Shown in pieces: positions 17,036 through 25,889 of a stretch of DNA of 64,000 nucleotides; the first letter of the stretch is position 1, and each line of letters begins with the position of its first letter. The notes beneath the pieces are model-generated. The model made no database searches, was not told the origin of the DNA, and was given only the letters and a program-made list of their open reading frames with translations. The translations under genes were made by a program, and so were the position numbers. This stretch comes from Nitrospinae bacterium bin107 (lineage in GTDB: Bacteria > UBA8248), in contig MPNJ01000014.1 of assembly GCA_002238965.1 (NCBI GenBank), positions 32,419 to 96,418 of the forward strand, in the 5' to 3' direction.

Positions 17036-17167
17036 GTTGTGCATTACAGTGGATTTACGGATGATGTGGGGATTCTACTGTAGGGGTGTCGGGCTTTGCT
17101 GAGGAAGCGAAGCCCGAATGTGTCCGCCCTGTTTTTCATCTAACGGATGAGCGTAGGGGAGGTATAT

Positions 17168-17530
17168 GGGGTTGTTGAAAAAGTCCTGATAATGAGGGTT
17201 CGACGCGACCGACGAAGAGCAAGAGAACCACTCCCCCCTTGAGGGTCGGTCTATCCTCCTCGGGTAGACCGACAGTGAACTGAGGGCGTAAGCCCGAAAG
17301 TGAACTGGTGGGGGGTATGATTCGGAATGGCAAGAAAACGCATTTTACCCCCCACCGATTCAGCCTTCGCATAAACCGCTCGGCTTCATCGTCGGGCATT
17401 CCCCTCGGGGTGCCCGACCCTCAAGGGGGGAGTGGTTGGTTGGCGCTCTGCAAGGAAGGAGTAAAGTTGCATCCCTCCCTGGTCGGCTTCATGCTTGGAA
17501 TCACGATATCGGGGTTTTTCAACAGACCCC
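17168..17530. repeat. MITE-like intergenic element C
   Basis: Occupies the gene-free stretch 17036-17631. The left end is GGGGTTGTTGAAAAAGTCC (17169-17187, with one more G before it) and the right end (17511-17530) reads GGGGTTTTTCAACAGACCCC. An internal inverted pair of CTCAAGGGGGGAGTGGTT-type segments lies near 17219 and 17420, and another partial copy follows the right end at 17531. A GTAGGGACAGGC-type half palindrome follows near 17575. No believable gene is present. Confidence 0.6.
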
Positions 17531-17631
17531 TCAAGGGGAGAATGGTTATTTGGCGTTCTGCAAGGGTGGAGTCCGTAGGGACAGGCCTCCGTGCCTGTCC
17601 AAATGCTCTGTATTCATCTGGGACAGGACCC

Positions 17632-18363
17632 TCAATCCCCGAATAGCGATCCCTGAAGTTCCGGTGGTTTCTCTTCTTCCGCGCGTCTTTCAATACAGGC
17701 CGCGTCGTCGTTCCTCGGGCTGTTGACCCGCTCGCTCACGGGGTAATACGAAAAGGCCTCCGATGGATAGGGCTTGAGGATCTCTTGTATGGCTTTTGCG
17801 CGGTTCTCGCCCGGGTTCAGCCACTCCGCGTAGGATTCCTCGGGCAGGATGACGGGCATTCTGTGGTGCAGATCGGCCAGCTTCTCGTTCGCCTCCGTCG
17901 TGAGGACCGTACAGGTCTCGAGAACGCTCCCGTCCGCCCCCGTCCAGCTCTCCCAAAGGCCCGCGAAGGCGAAGGGTTTTCTCGCTTCCAGATGAATAAA
18001 GAAGGGCTGTTTTTTTCTCCCGCTCCCGGCCCACTCGTAAAAACCGTCCGCGGGGATGAGGCATCGTTTGTAGCGAAAGGCGGCGCGGAAAGCGGGCTTC
18101 TGGGAGGCGGTTTCAGAGCGCGCGTTGATCGTCCTGGCCCCGAAATCTGCGTCTTTCGCCCAGAAGGGCACCAGACCCCAGCGGGCGAGGGCGAGTTCGT
18201 GCGCGTCTTTGTCTGTCGATTCTTTCGCGCGGACGATGGCGATCTCCGTTCCCGGCGCGACGTTGTAGCGCGACGATACGCTTCCCACGCTTTCGGTGTT
18301 TTTTGCGTCCAGAATCTCCGCGAGCCAGGGGATGGGTTTGGTGAGGGTGAAGCGTCCGCACAT
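17632..18363 (-). CDS. yedK: SOS response-associated peptidase family (YedK/HMCES)
   Basis: 243 residues beginning M-C-G-R-F-T-L. Cys2 is the residue that forms a stable thiazolidine link to abasic sites in single-stranded DNA after Met1 is removed. Other SRAP marks are R-Y-N-V-A-P-G-T (N near 35), R-W-G-L-V-P-F-W (about 61-68), I-N-A-R-S-E-T (R near 80), C-L-I-P-A-D-G-F-Y-E-W (E near 112) and H-H-R-M-P-V-I-L (catalytic His near 167). It shields abasic sites in single-stranded DNA from cleavage. It starts three bases after the hydroxyacid dehydrogenase stop, probably by chance of compact packing rather than shared function. Confidence 0.92.
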   Translation of the reverse strand: MCGRFTLTKPIPWLAEILDAKNTESVGSVSSRYNVAPGTEIAIVRAKESTDKDAHELALARWGLVPFWAKDADFGARTINARSETASQKPAFRAAFRYKRCLIPADGFYEWAGSGRKKQPFFIHLEARKPFAFAGLWESWTGADGSVLETCTVLTTEANEKLADLHHRMPVILPEESYAEWLNPGENRAKAIQEILKPYPSEAFSYYPVSERVNSPRNDDAACIERRAEEEKPPELQGSLFGD

Positions 18364-18366
18364 AGG

Positions 18367-19413
18367 CTATAAACCCCGCCAGGCGACGCCGTTCACTAGT
18401 CCTAAGGGCGCTTCGCCGTTCAGGGCGCGGTGGATGTTCTCGAAGTAAATCTCGATTTCCCGGACGATATTCACATCGTCACCGCCCGCGCAGTGCGGCG
18501 AGGGGATGACGTTCGCCAGGCGCAGCAGCGGGTGTTCGGGGGGAAACGGCTCAGGGTCGAAGACGTCCAGCCCGGCGCCGCCCAGGTGGCCGTCCGAGAG
18601 CGCGCGATACATCGCATCCTGGTCGATCAGCGGCCCGCGCCCGATGTTGAGCAGATACGCTCCCTTGGGGAGTGTCCGGATCACGCTTTCGCTGATGATG
18701 CCGCGCGTCTCCTCGTTAAGAGCGACGCCGATTAGGAGCGCTTGCGTGTTTTCGAACAACTCCTCTTGCGCAACGGGCCGTGCGCCCAGCGCCTCGTCCA
18801 CGGATTCTGGCAGCGGCGTTCTGTTCCAATACTGAATCTCCATCCCGAACGCCTTGGCGCGCAGGGCCACACCGCGTCCGATGTCGCCCATGCCCAGGAC
18901 GCCCAGCCGCATGCCGCGCAGCGGGGCGATTCCCTGCGTCTGCGTCCAGTTGAATGCGCTGCCGTCCGGCCTTTGGGGGGATGGGGGATTGTCCGATCCC
19001 TCGCGGGAGGCGCGGGTCGTTTCCTCAAAGTTTCTCGTTAGCGCGAGGAGCATCATGATGACGTGATCCGCCACCGAATCGGTGATCGGCATCGGGAAAG
19101 TCATCACGGGCACGCCCGCCCGCGTGGCGCGCTCTATCTGGAGTTTTTCGAAGAAATAGCCGCCCGCCTGGATGAGCTTGAGTTTCTTGGCGCGCTCGTA
19201 GAAATCCTCAGGCAGCGGGTCGTTCTCGCACAGAAAGAAATCCGCTTCTTCCATCGCCGCCATACGCTTCTTGGCGTCGGGCTCGATGATGAGTTCAATC
19301 TTCTCTTCATCCAGCGCGCGGGCGAGGCGCTCTTCGATCTCGGGCGAGACGGGCCTGCCGCGCAGGGCGCGGATGCAGGGCAGCATGCGTGCGACGACGC
19401 GGACTCTGCGCAT
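18367..19413 (-). CDS. D-2-hydroxyacid dehydrogenase (NAD-dependent)
   Basis: 348 residues with a split substrate domain around a Rossmann fold. The NAD motif is L-G-V-L-G-M-G-D-I-G-R-G. The catalytic Arg is in L-L-N-I-G-R-G-P-L-I-D, the Glu in D-V-F-D-P-E-P-F, and the His in P-S-P-H-C-A-G-G. It reduces 2-oxo acids or oxidises D-2-hydroxy acids. The start follows GGAG and lies four bases past the stop of the IlvD/Edd dehydratase, which yields 2-oxo acids. The two enzymes could therefore work in sequence on a sugar-acid product; this is inferred from the gene order. Confidence 0.87.
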   Translation of the reverse strand: MRRVRVVARMLPCIRALRGRPVSPEIEERLARALDEEKIELIIEPDAKKRMAAMEEADFFLCENDPLPEDFYERAKKLKLIQAGGYFFEKLQIERATRAGVPVMTFPMPITDSVADHVIMMLLALTRNFEETTRASREGSDNPPSPQRPDGSAFNWTQTQGIAPLRGMRLGVLGMGDIGRGVALRAKAFGMEIQYWNRTPLPESVDEALGARPVAQEELFENTQALLIGVALNEETRGIISESVIRTLPKGAYLLNIGRGPLIDQDAMYRALSDGHLGGAGLDVFDPEPFPPEHPLLRLANVIPSPHCAGGDDVNIVREIEIYFENIHRALNGEAPLGLVNGVAWRGL

Positions 19414-19416
19414 GGC

Positions 19417-21162
19417 TTACTCCGTCTTTCTCAGGAAGCCGAAGTCACAGCCATCGGGCGCCTGGAGCACGTTCTCGATGAACAGCTTCCCGTAACCCCT
19501 GTCGTAATGGGGCGGCAGGGTCTCTAAAGAGGCGCGGCGGCGTGTGAGTTCTTCTTCAGAGACGTTCAGGTCGAGCCTTCGGTTGGTAACGTCCAGGGTG
19601 ATCATGTCCCCGTCCCGGACCAGGGCGAGGGGACCGCCCGCCGCCGCCTCGGGCGCCACGTGCAGAACGATGGTCCCCGACGCCGTTCCGCTCATGCGCG
19701 CGTCCGATACGCGCACCACGTCGCGCACGCCCGCTTCGAGCAGCTTCTTGGGAAGGGGCATGGAGCCTGCCTCCGGGAAGCCGGGCGCGCCGATGGGGCC
19801 TGTGTTCTGGAGCACGAATACGCTCTCCGCCGTGGCGGGGAGGTCGGGGTCGTCGATCCGCTCGACGAGGTCCTGCTGGGATGAGAATACGACCGCAGGC
19901 CCCGTGTGCGTCAGCAGGTCGGAGTTTGCCGCCGAAATCTTGATGACCGCTCCATCGGGCGCGAGCGAGCCTTTCACGATGACGAGGCCGCCTTCTTCCG
20001 AAATCGGTTTCTCCCGCGTGTAGATGACGTCCTGCCAAGGCTGCGCCCCTTGGACTTTACTGAGGTTCTCGGTCACGGTCTCTCCCGTCACCGTCAGGCA
20101 GTCCCCGTGGAGGAGGGGTTCGAGTTCTTTCATCACCACGGGGATGCCGCCCGCCGCCGCCAGGTCTTCCATCAGGTATTTCTGGCCCGATGGCCGGATG
20201 TTGCCGATCATGGGCGTGGTGCGCGAGATGTCATCGAACAGCGAAAGCGGAAGGTCAATCCCCAGCCGTCCGGCGATGGCCGGCAGGTGGACGACGGCGT
20301 TCGTCGAACCGCCCACGGCCATGAGCACGCGGATGGCGTTTTCGAACGCCTTGCGCGTGATGATCTTCTCAGGCGTGATGTCCTTCTCGATCAGGTCGAC
20401 GATGCGCCGCCCGCTATTCTCCGCCAAGCGGATGCGGTTCGAGTTCACCGCCGGAACCGCCGCGAGTCCGGGCAGCATCATGCCCATTGCCTCGGTGAGC
20501 GACGCCATCGTGCTCGCCGTTCCCATCACCATGCAGGTTCCCGTGGATGGGAAGAGCGATCCCTGAACCTCTTCGAGCCGCTCGTCGTCGTAGTTGCCCG
20601 CCCGGTATTCGGCCCACGTGCCGCGGCAGTCCGAACACGCGCCCAGCACCTTGTCCTCGAAGCGTCCGCCGATCATCGGCCCCGCCGTCACGCAGATGGC
20701 GGGAATCCCAGCACTTGCCGCGCCCATGAGCTGTGCGGGCAGGGTCTTGTCGCAGCCGCCGAGCAGCACCACGCCGTCCATGGGCTGGCCCTTGATCATC
20801 TCCTCGGTATCCATCGAGAGGAGGTTCCTGAAGAACATGGCCGTGGGGTTCAAGTACATCTCGCCCAGGGAGATGGTGGGAAATTCCAGCGGCAGGCCGC
20901 CCGTCTGCCAGACGCCGCGCTTCACGGCCTCGGCGATCTCCCGCAAATGGCGATGACACGGGTTGAGTTCGCTCCAGGTCTGGGCGATGCCGATGATGGG
21001 CTTATCCAGGTCCTCTTTCGTCAGGCCGAACCCCCGTGCGTAAGCGCCTCTTGCGAAAACGCTGAAGCCCGGATCGCCATAGTTCGTCAGTCCTCTCAGG
21101 TGGCCTCGCATCTTGAAATCTTCTCCCTTGGATGTAAGTTTTGTGGAATCCATGCGCATCAT
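19417..21162 (-). CDS. IlvD/Edd family dehydratase (dihydroxy-acid or sugar-acid dehydratase)
   Basis: 581 residues. Fe-S ligand Cys positions are in G-G-C-D-K-T, G-A-C-S-D-C and T-G-T-C-M-V-M-G-T-A-S-T. The last form, with M-G-T-A-S-T, is closer to aldonate (xylonate/arabinonate-type) dehydratases than to the T-A-N-S-M form of valine-pathway IlvD. The active-site strand V-G-G-S-T-N-A-V-V-H and the C-terminal S-D-A-R-M-S-G-T-A-S-G-T are conserved. It converts 2,3-dihydroxy acids to 2-keto-3-deoxy acids. There are three close start codons (21162, 21159, 21153); GAGGA best fits 21159 or 21162. It is the first gene of a likely operon with the dehydrogenase. Confidence 0.85.
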   Translation of the reverse strand: MMRMDSTKLTSKGEDFKMRGHLRGLTNYGDPGFSVFARGAYARGFGLTKEDLDKPIIGIAQTWSELNPCHRHLREIAEAVKRGVWQTGGLPLEFPTISLGEMYLNPTAMFFRNLLSMDTEEMIKGQPMDGVVLLGGCDKTLPAQLMGAASAGIPAICVTAGPMIGGRFEDKVLGACSDCRGTWAEYRAGNYDDERLEEVQGSLFPSTGTCMVMGTASTMASLTEAMGMMLPGLAAVPAVNSNRIRLAENSGRRIVDLIEKDITPEKIITRKAFENAIRVLMAVGGSTNAVVHLPAIAGRLGIDLPLSLFDDISRTTPMIGNIRPSGQKYLMEDLAAAGGIPVVMKELEPLLHGDCLTVTGETVTENLSKVQGAQPWQDVIYTREKPISEEGGLVIVKGSLAPDGAVIKISAANSDLLTHTGPAVVFSSQQDLVERIDDPDLPATAESVFVLQNTGPIGAPGFPEAGSMPLPKKLLEAGVRDVVRVSDARMSGTASGTIVLHVAPEAAAGGPLALVRDGDMITLDVTNRRLDLNVSEEELTRRRASLETLPPHYDRGYGKLFIENVLQAPDGCDFGFLRKTE

Positions 21163-21282
21163 TCCTCATGAGCGGGCAATCGGCAAGCGCGCGAAGGGTC
21201 ACCCTTGGAGGCGGCTTCCCCTCATGCGCCAAACAAGGTAAATTGCAGATGGCTCAGGACTCGCGCGACAGGAGGGATGAGC

Positions 21283-21867
21283 ATGCAATACAAATTATTC
21301 GCTTCAATTTGGCCGCCGAAGCGTTTTTTCCATTCAATTCTCGTTTTGTTCGCCATTTTCACCCTGGCGTCGGGTGCGGGGTGCGCTCGGGGGAAAAAAG
21401 CCGCCGAAGCCCCGCGCAGCGGCAAGGGCGAAATCGTCGTGACGAGCAAGCCCGAAGGCGCCTTTGTCATCTTTAACGGAAATCCGCGGGGTGAGACCTA
21501 TAAACTCAGGCCCGTCGAGATCAAGGGCGTGGACTACGGGCGTCATTCGGTTCGGGTGGAGTTCCCGGGCTACGTCGGCCAGGTTGTCGAAGTCGACGTA
21601 CGTACGAAGAAGACGCCCATCGAGATTAGACTGGCGAAAGACGGCGCCGGCCGCCTCGTCGTCCGCTCGGACCCGCCGGGCGCGGAGGTCTTCATCGGGA
21701 GCCGGTATTACGGCAAAGCCTCCCCGGCGATCGAGGTGACGGACCTCGCCCCGGGCGAGTATTCGATGTGGCTGCGCCTGCCGGGGCACGGGATGGAGCG
21801 CCGCAACGTCATCGTCGAGCGCAGGCGCGAGCGCCGCTACATGGTCGTTCTGGAGAAAGCGCCCTGA
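21283..21867 (+). CDS. PEGA-domain lipoprotein
   Basis: 194 residues from the ATG at 21283, which has GGAGGG at good spacing; an ATG two codons earlier sits inside the ribosome site. There is a signal segment (about 5-35) ending in a short S-G-A-G-C stretch, an imperfect lipobox. Two PEGA repeats follow: G-E-I-V-V-T-S-K-P-E-G-A-F-V and G-R-L-V-V-R-S-D-P-P-G-A-E-V. PEGA domains are small beta folds found in cell-surface proteins. Probably an outer-membrane or periplasmic lipoprotein of unknown role. Neighbours give no clue. Confidence 0.75.
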   Translation: MQYKLFASIWPPKRFFHSILVLFAIFTLASGAGCARGKKAAEAPRSGKGEIVVTSKPEGAFVIFNGNPRGETYKLRPVEIKGVDYGRHSVRVEFPGYVGQVVEVDVRTKKTPIEIRLAKDGAGRLVVRSDPPGAEVFIGSRYYGKASPAIEVTDLAPGEYSMWLRLPGHGMERRNVIVERRRERRYMVVLEKAP

Positions 21868-21956
21868 TTTCGTCCAATCGCTGATAGGCCGGCCTCACGA
21901 AAGTCCATTCACCCGACTGGTCTGCGAACCCGGTTTGCGCCTGTTATTCGCGCTTC

Positions 21957-22161
21957 GGGGGTTGTTGAAAAAGTTGGAGAGGGAAAATTTGTTCGTTTGT
22001 AGGTCGGACATATATGTCCGACATATTATGCGACCCTCCCCGTTAGGGGCACGCGGGCCGCATAATATGTAGCGCTCCCAAGAAGGGAGCGCTACCTACA
22101 AAAACCGTCCCTTCCCGGTCGAGTCGAATCCTCGTTCATAAGGGCTTTTTCAACAGCCCCG
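21957..22161. repeat. MITE-like intergenic element D
   Basis: The compact 205-base copy. The left end GGGGGTTGTTGAAAAAGTTGG (from 21957) is matched by an inverted right end AGGGCTTTTTCAACAGCCCC (22141-22160). Inside are short palindromes: TCGGACATATATGTCCGA near 22002, and GTAGCGCTCCC / GGGAGCGCTAC near 22070-22100. It lies between the PEGA gene and the LLM operon and carries no gene. Confidence 0.7.
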
Positions 22162-22294
22162 CCTCGGAGCCGATTCGCGGGCTTGATTCATGATGGCGTT
22201 GGCATTATCTTGTTGAACTTGTTCCGGATGAGATTTTTGGACTTCTTCCCATGTGCGCGCCCCGCAGGTGTGGGAGGCGCCGAGGAGACGAGAG

Positions 22295-23401
22295 ATGTCC
22301 ACCGAATATATCTGGGCGCTTTGCTCCCACCGGGCGGGAGACGGGACGCAGGTGAACCAGAAGACGCCCGATCGCCCCGCCACCCTGGATTATCTCGCCG
22401 AGGTGACGTCGTCCGCCGAGGAGGCGGGTTTCGCCAACATCCTCGTGCCATGCGGCACGCACTGCATCGACGCCTGGACGGCCGCGGGCGCGATTTCGAG
22501 CCGGACGAAGAAGATCAGGTTCCTCGTGGCCTTCCGGCCCGGGATCACCGGCCCGGTCTACGCGGCGCAGCAGGCGAACAGCCTCGATTACCTGACCGGC
22601 GGGCGATGCACTCTGAACGTGGTGACGGGCAGCACGCCCGTGGATCAGAAAAGATACGGGGATTTCATGCCGCATGACGATCGCTACGCGCGCACGGGCG
22701 AGTTCTTGGACGTGGTGCGCAAGCTCTGGAACGCGGACGGCCCGCTGGACTACAAGGGAAAATTCTTCGAAATCGAGAACGCGGGCATCTTCCCCGAGCG
22801 GGTGACGAAGCCGAATCCACCGATTTTCCTGGCGGGCAGTTCCGACCCCGGCAAGCGCGTGGCGTGGGAGCATGGCGACGTGCATGTGATGTACGCGGCC
22901 GAGCCCGAAGTCGTCGGGAAAGACATCGAGGAGGGAAAGCGCGAGTCGCAGGCCTATGAGCGCGAGCGTCCGCTCAGTTACGGCATACGCCATCTGGTCT
23001 GCGTGCGCGAGACGAGGGAAGAGGCGGTGCGCGCCGCCGAGGCGCTCATCGACAAGAGCGACATCTCGAACACGGGCACCTGGAGCGACATGAAGAACAA
23101 CACCGAATCCACCGGCCAGATGCGCATCAACGAGATGGGTTCGCGCGGAAACCTCTGGCTCACCGATACCATCTGGATGGGCGTGAACAAGGTGCGCGGC
23201 GGCGCGGGGACGATGTTCGTCGGCACGCCGGACATGGTGGCGAGCGTCATCCGCGAGTATTACGACGCGGGCGTGAGGCACTTCATCATGAACGGGTGGC
23301 CCCACAAGGAAGAAGCGGAAATCTTCGGCAGGGAGGTCCTGCCGCTTCTCAAGGACACCAATCCCGTCGTACTGCCCGAGCCCGCCGGCGTCGCTGCGTA
23401 A
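22295..23401 (+). CDS. LLM-class flavin-dependent oxidoreductase (SsuD-like)
   Basis: 368 residues of bacterial-luciferase-like TIM barrel. Marks include the G-T-H-C-I-D segment, I-R-F-L-V-A-F-R-P-G, N-V-V-T-G-S-T-P-V-D and L-D-V-V-R-K-L-W. The pattern matches alkanesulfonate monooxygenase SsuD and related FMNH2-dependent enzymes that cleave C-S or C-N bonds. An FMN reductase gene follows 15 bases later and could supply FMNH2. The start at 22295 has GAGGAGACGAG in front; an earlier in-frame GTG lacks support. Confidence 0.87.
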   Translation: MSTEYIWALCSHRAGDGTQVNQKTPDRPATLDYLAEVTSSAEEAGFANILVPCGTHCIDAWTAAGAISSRTKKIRFLVAFRPGITGPVYAAQQANSLDYLTGGRCTLNVVTGSTPVDQKRYGDFMPHDDRYARTGEFLDVVRKLWNADGPLDYKGKFFEIENAGIFPERVTKPNPPIFLAGSSDPGKRVAWEHGDVHVMYAAEPEVVGKDIEEGKRESQAYERERPLSYGIRHLVCVRETREEAVRAAEALIDKSDISNTGTWSDMKNNTESTGQMRINEMGSRGNLWLTDTIWMGVNKVRGGAGTMFVGTPDMVASVIREYYDAGVRHFIMNGWPHKEEAEIFGREVLPLLKDTNPVVLPEPAGVAA

Positions 23402-23416
23402 TCGAAAAACCCTGAA

Positions 23417-23950
23417 ATGACCCCCTATATTCTCGTCTTCGGCGGCAGCCGCCGGCCGCAAAACAATACCGATAAAGCCCTTGCGCTCGCGCTCGATGAG
23501 TTGGGAATGGGCGATTTCGAGATCAACCGCATCCACCTGGGCGAATTCGATCTCCCCCTGCCCGGGCAGCCGAGCGACTCGAAAGACCCCGATATGCTCA
23601 AGCAACTCGTCACGGAGGCGGCGGGCATCCTCATCGCGACGCCCGAGTATCACGGCAGCATCAGCAGCACGCTCAAGCTGGCGATCGACAACCTGGGCTA
23701 TCCCTCCACCTTCGAGGGGAAGACCATCGCCATATTCGGCGTGGCGATGGGGCCGAGTGCGGACAACGCCCTCGCGCACCTGAGGCAGATTCTCACCCAC
23801 ATCGGCGGAGAGGTTCTGCCTGGCCAGGCTTCTATCGGGAGCGTCCACAACGTCTTCGACGAAGATGGGCGTTGCGTCGACGAGGCGGCGGAGGCAGAGG
23901 TTCGCGGCGTCGCCGCGCAGTTGCTCGAACATCTCAAAAATTCATCCTGA
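23417..23950 (+). CDS. NADPH-dependent FMN reductase
   Basis: 177 residues with a flavodoxin-like fold. The phosphate loop is G-G-S-R-R-P-Q-N-N-T. The family motif is A-T-P-E-Y-H-G-S-I-S-S-T-L-K, followed by A-I-D-N-L-G. Such proteins reduce free FMN with NAD(P)H, and here it sits immediately behind an LLM monooxygenase. A two-component flavin monooxygenase is the natural reading. The next gene starts seven bases after its stop. Confidence 0.87.
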   Translation: MTPYILVFGGSRRPQNNTDKALALALDELGMGDFEINRIHLGEFDLPLPGQPSDSKDPDMLKQLVTEAAGILIATPEYHGSISSTLKLAIDNLGYPSTFEGKTIAIFGVAMGPSADNALAHLRQILTHIGGEVLPGQASIGSVHNVFDEDGRCVDEAAEAEVRGVAAQLLEHLKNSS

Positions 23951-23957
23951 AACGAAA

Positions 23958-24719
23958 ATGTCCGACTCCGCCTCAAAGTTTCTGCACAGGGAGAACGGGA
24001 CTTCGCTCGCCTGGTTCCGTCTGGAGGGCGAATCGCCCGGTCTGATGTTCCTGGGCGGGTTCCGTTCGGACATGAGCGGGACGAAGGCGAGCGCGCTCGA
24101 AGCCCATTGCCGGAAAGTGGGCCGCGCCTACGTCCGCTTCGATTACGGCGGACACGGGGAATCCTCGGGTAATTTCGAGGACGGAACCATCGGCGAATGG
24201 GCGGGGGACGCCCTCACGGTGCTGGACGAAGTCGCGCAGGGTCCCCAGGTGCTCGTGGGCTCCAGCATGGGCGGTTGGATGATGCTGCTCGCCGCACTGG
24301 CGCGGCCCGAACGTGTGAAGGGCCTGGTGGGCATAGCGTCGGGCCCTGATTTCACGGCGGGCTTCAAGAAGCACAGGCTCACCGAGCAGATGCGGAGAGA
24401 ACTCGACGAGCGCGGTTACGTCATGCACGCACCCAACATCTGGGAGGAGCCGTACCGCGTCACCAAAAAGCTGCTCGATGAGGGGGACAACCACCTGCTC
24501 CTGCGCGGCGAGATCGATGTGACATGCCCGGTGCGCCTCATCCACGGAATGGCCGATGAGACCGTCTCCTGGGAGGTTTCCCTGAAATTGGCGAGGGCCT
24601 TGAAAGGCGACGACGTTCGCCTGACCCTCGTCAAGGACGGCGGCCACCGGCTCTCGCGGGATGCGGACATCGAACTCATCATCAAAACCGCCGAGGAACT
24701 CGCGGGTGAGGTGGGATGA
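23958..24719 (+). CDS. Alpha/beta hydrolase, ABHD10-like
   Basis: 253 residues from the ATG at 23958. The G-G-F-R-S-D-M-S-G-T-K-A motif near residue 33 is characteristic of bacterial relatives of the mitochondrial thioesterase/esterase ABHD10. The nucleophile elbow is V-G-S-S-M-G-G-W (Ser near 104), the Asp is in H-G-M-A-D-E (near 198), and the His in D-G-G-H-R-L-S (near 228). It is the last gene of the three-gene run with the LLM enzyme and FMN reductase. It may hydrolyse an acyl or ester intermediate of that pathway; that is inferred. Confidence 0.85.
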   Translation: MSDSASKFLHRENGTSLAWFRLEGESPGLMFLGGFRSDMSGTKASALEAHCRKVGRAYVRFDYGGHGESSGNFEDGTIGEWAGDALTVLDEVAQGPQVLVGSSMGGWMMLLAALARPERVKGLVGIASGPDFTAGFKKHRLTEQMRRELDERGYVMHAPNIWEEPYRVTKKLLDEGDNHLLLRGEIDVTCPVRLIHGMADETVSWEVSLKLARALKGDDVRLTLVKDGGHRLSRDADIELIIKTAEELAGEVG

Positions 24720-24782
24720 GAAGGAGACAACAGTCGCTTTGCTGAGCAGCAGGTAGGATGGGGCGTGTACAGCCTTATTGTA

Positions 24783-24801
24783 AACAAAAGTATAATTTGT
24801 T
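24783..24801 (+). promoter_or_regulatory. -10 box inside an inverted repeat (toxin-antitoxin promoter/operator)
   Basis: TATAAT at 24791-24796 lies between the inverted arms AACAAA (24783-24788) and TTTGTT (24796-24801). The layout fits an operator at which the antitoxin or complex represses its own operon. No clear -35 box was found. The PIN gene begins 44 bases downstream, after a strong AGGAGGGAG site. Confidence 0.5.
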
Positions 24802-24844
24802 ATCATGTTGCAATGACTTGGTGTGATGTCCTTCAGGAGGGAGA

Positions 24845-25360
24845 ATGATCGTAGCCGATGCCTCCCCTTTGATCGTATTTGCCAAGGTTGGTCGGCTGAG
24901 GCTCTTGAAAGAACTCTACGATGAGGTGTTGATAGGGCCTGTAGTGAAGGAGGAAACAATCGATGCCGGCAAGGTTGTTCGCGCCTTGGGTGTGGAGCAG
25001 CTCGAAGCCGCAATGGAAGATGGTTGGCTGCAGACGGTTCGTTTGACTTCTGAAGAGCAGAACCTGTTGCAGCAACTAGGTGCTCGTTCCCGGCTTGATC
25101 AAGGGGAGACTGAATCCATCGCGCTTGCGAGTGTGCGAAGCCTGCATCTGCTCGTTGATGACAAAGAGGCACGCAGCGTGGCCGCCGCTGCGGGAATTGA
25201 ACACTTGGGCACCATCGGCGCATTGTTGGAAGCGTACATGCGTGGACATCTCGACCTGGAGAAACTGGAAGTCACGGTTCAGGATATCACTCAATTTTTG
25301 TGGCTTTCCCCGTCCGTGGTGGCGGAAGTTCTGAGAATTGCACGAGAGGGGAAGAAATGA
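24845..25360 (+). CDS. DUF3368-type PIN-domain toxin
   Basis: 171 residues. V-A-D-A-S-P-L-I-V-F-A (D5), a P-V-V-K-E-E-T-I-D pair, D-Q-G-E-T-E-S-I-A-L-A and L-V-D-D-K-E-A-R form the acidic PIN active site, with the form typical of DUF3368. Members are VapC-like ribonucleases. The stop overlaps the start of the next gene (ATGA), the UPF0175-type antitoxin. The toxin-first order is the reverse of most vapBC loci, though DUF3368/UPF0175 pairs are a known combination. Confidence 0.85.
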   Translation: MIVADASPLIVFAKVGRLRLLKELYDEVLIGPVVKEETIDAGKVVRALGVEQLEAAMEDGWLQTVRLTSEEQNLLQQLGARSRLDQGETESIALASVRSLHLLVDDKEARSVAAAAGIEHLGTIGALLEAYMRGHLDLEKLEVTVQDITQFLWLSPSVVAEVLRIAREGKK

Positions 25361-25674
25361 AAAAAGAACGAATGGTGGGTGCGAGGCTTCCCCTGGAATT
25401 GATCCGCGAACTGGAACTCATCGAGAACGTGGAGCAGTCCGACCGGTCGACCACCCTGCGAAAGCTGCTGTCGAGCGCAGTCCGTCAGTGGAAGCTGGAG
25501 CACTACGCGCGCCTGTACGGGGACGGGAAGGTGACCCTCGCGCGGGCCGCCCGCGATGCGGGGGTTTCCCTGTGGGAAATGATGGACTATGCGCGCACCC
25601 GCAAAACGCCGGTGCAATACGACCTCGAAGATCTCGAGCGAGACCTGCAAACCATCTATCAAAAGGATGTGTAG
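25357..25674 (+). CDS. UPF0175-type antitoxin
   Basis: 105 residues. A ribbon-helix-helix-like N-terminus (M-V-G-A-R-L-P-L-E-L, then S-D-R-S-T-T-L-R-K-L-L) is followed by Y-G-D-G-K-V-T-L-A-R-A-A-R-D-A-G-V-S-L-W-E-M, the hallmark of UPF0175 antitoxins. The C-terminus (Y-D-L-E-D-L-E-R-D-L) probably binds the toxin. It overlaps the toxin stop by four bases. Expected to neutralise the PIN toxin and bind the operator upstream. Confidence 0.85.
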   Translation: MKKERMVGARLPLELIRELELIENVEQSDRSTTLRKLLSSAVRQWKLEHYARLYGDGKVTLARAARDAGVSLWEMMDYARTRKTPVQYDLEDLERDLQTIYQKDV

Positions 25675-25766
25675 CCCGTATTCGGTTTGAACAAGTGATG
25701 CTCGCTCGGTCTCCGCTGATTCCCCTTTTGTGTGATCGCCCTGGCCCATCTGCACACGCGCGCCGC

Positions 25767-25796
25767 TTGACACAAAGTCTTTGGAATCGCTAGTCT
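25767..25796 (+). promoter_or_regulatory. Candidate sigma-70 promoter for the acidic eL13-like gene
   Basis: TTGACA at 25767-25772 and TAGTCT at 25791-25796 with an 18-base spacer. It would leave a leader of roughly 85-90 bases before the ATG at 25890. It lies in the 25675-25889 gap, which holds nothing else recognisable. Confidence 0.4.
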
Positions 25797-25889
25797 GAAA
25801 ATGTTGGCTTGCTCCCATCTTTTACCGCCCCTGCAATATCTGGACGTTAATTTTTCCACATAAAGGGTTTTGACCTCAAAGAGGGCGGC

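Noticed and set aside
17136..17646. Several 60-110-codon frames in the 17.1-17.6 kb gap
   Set aside because: They lie within inverted-repeat DNA, overlap each other on both strands and lack ribosome sites and family marks.
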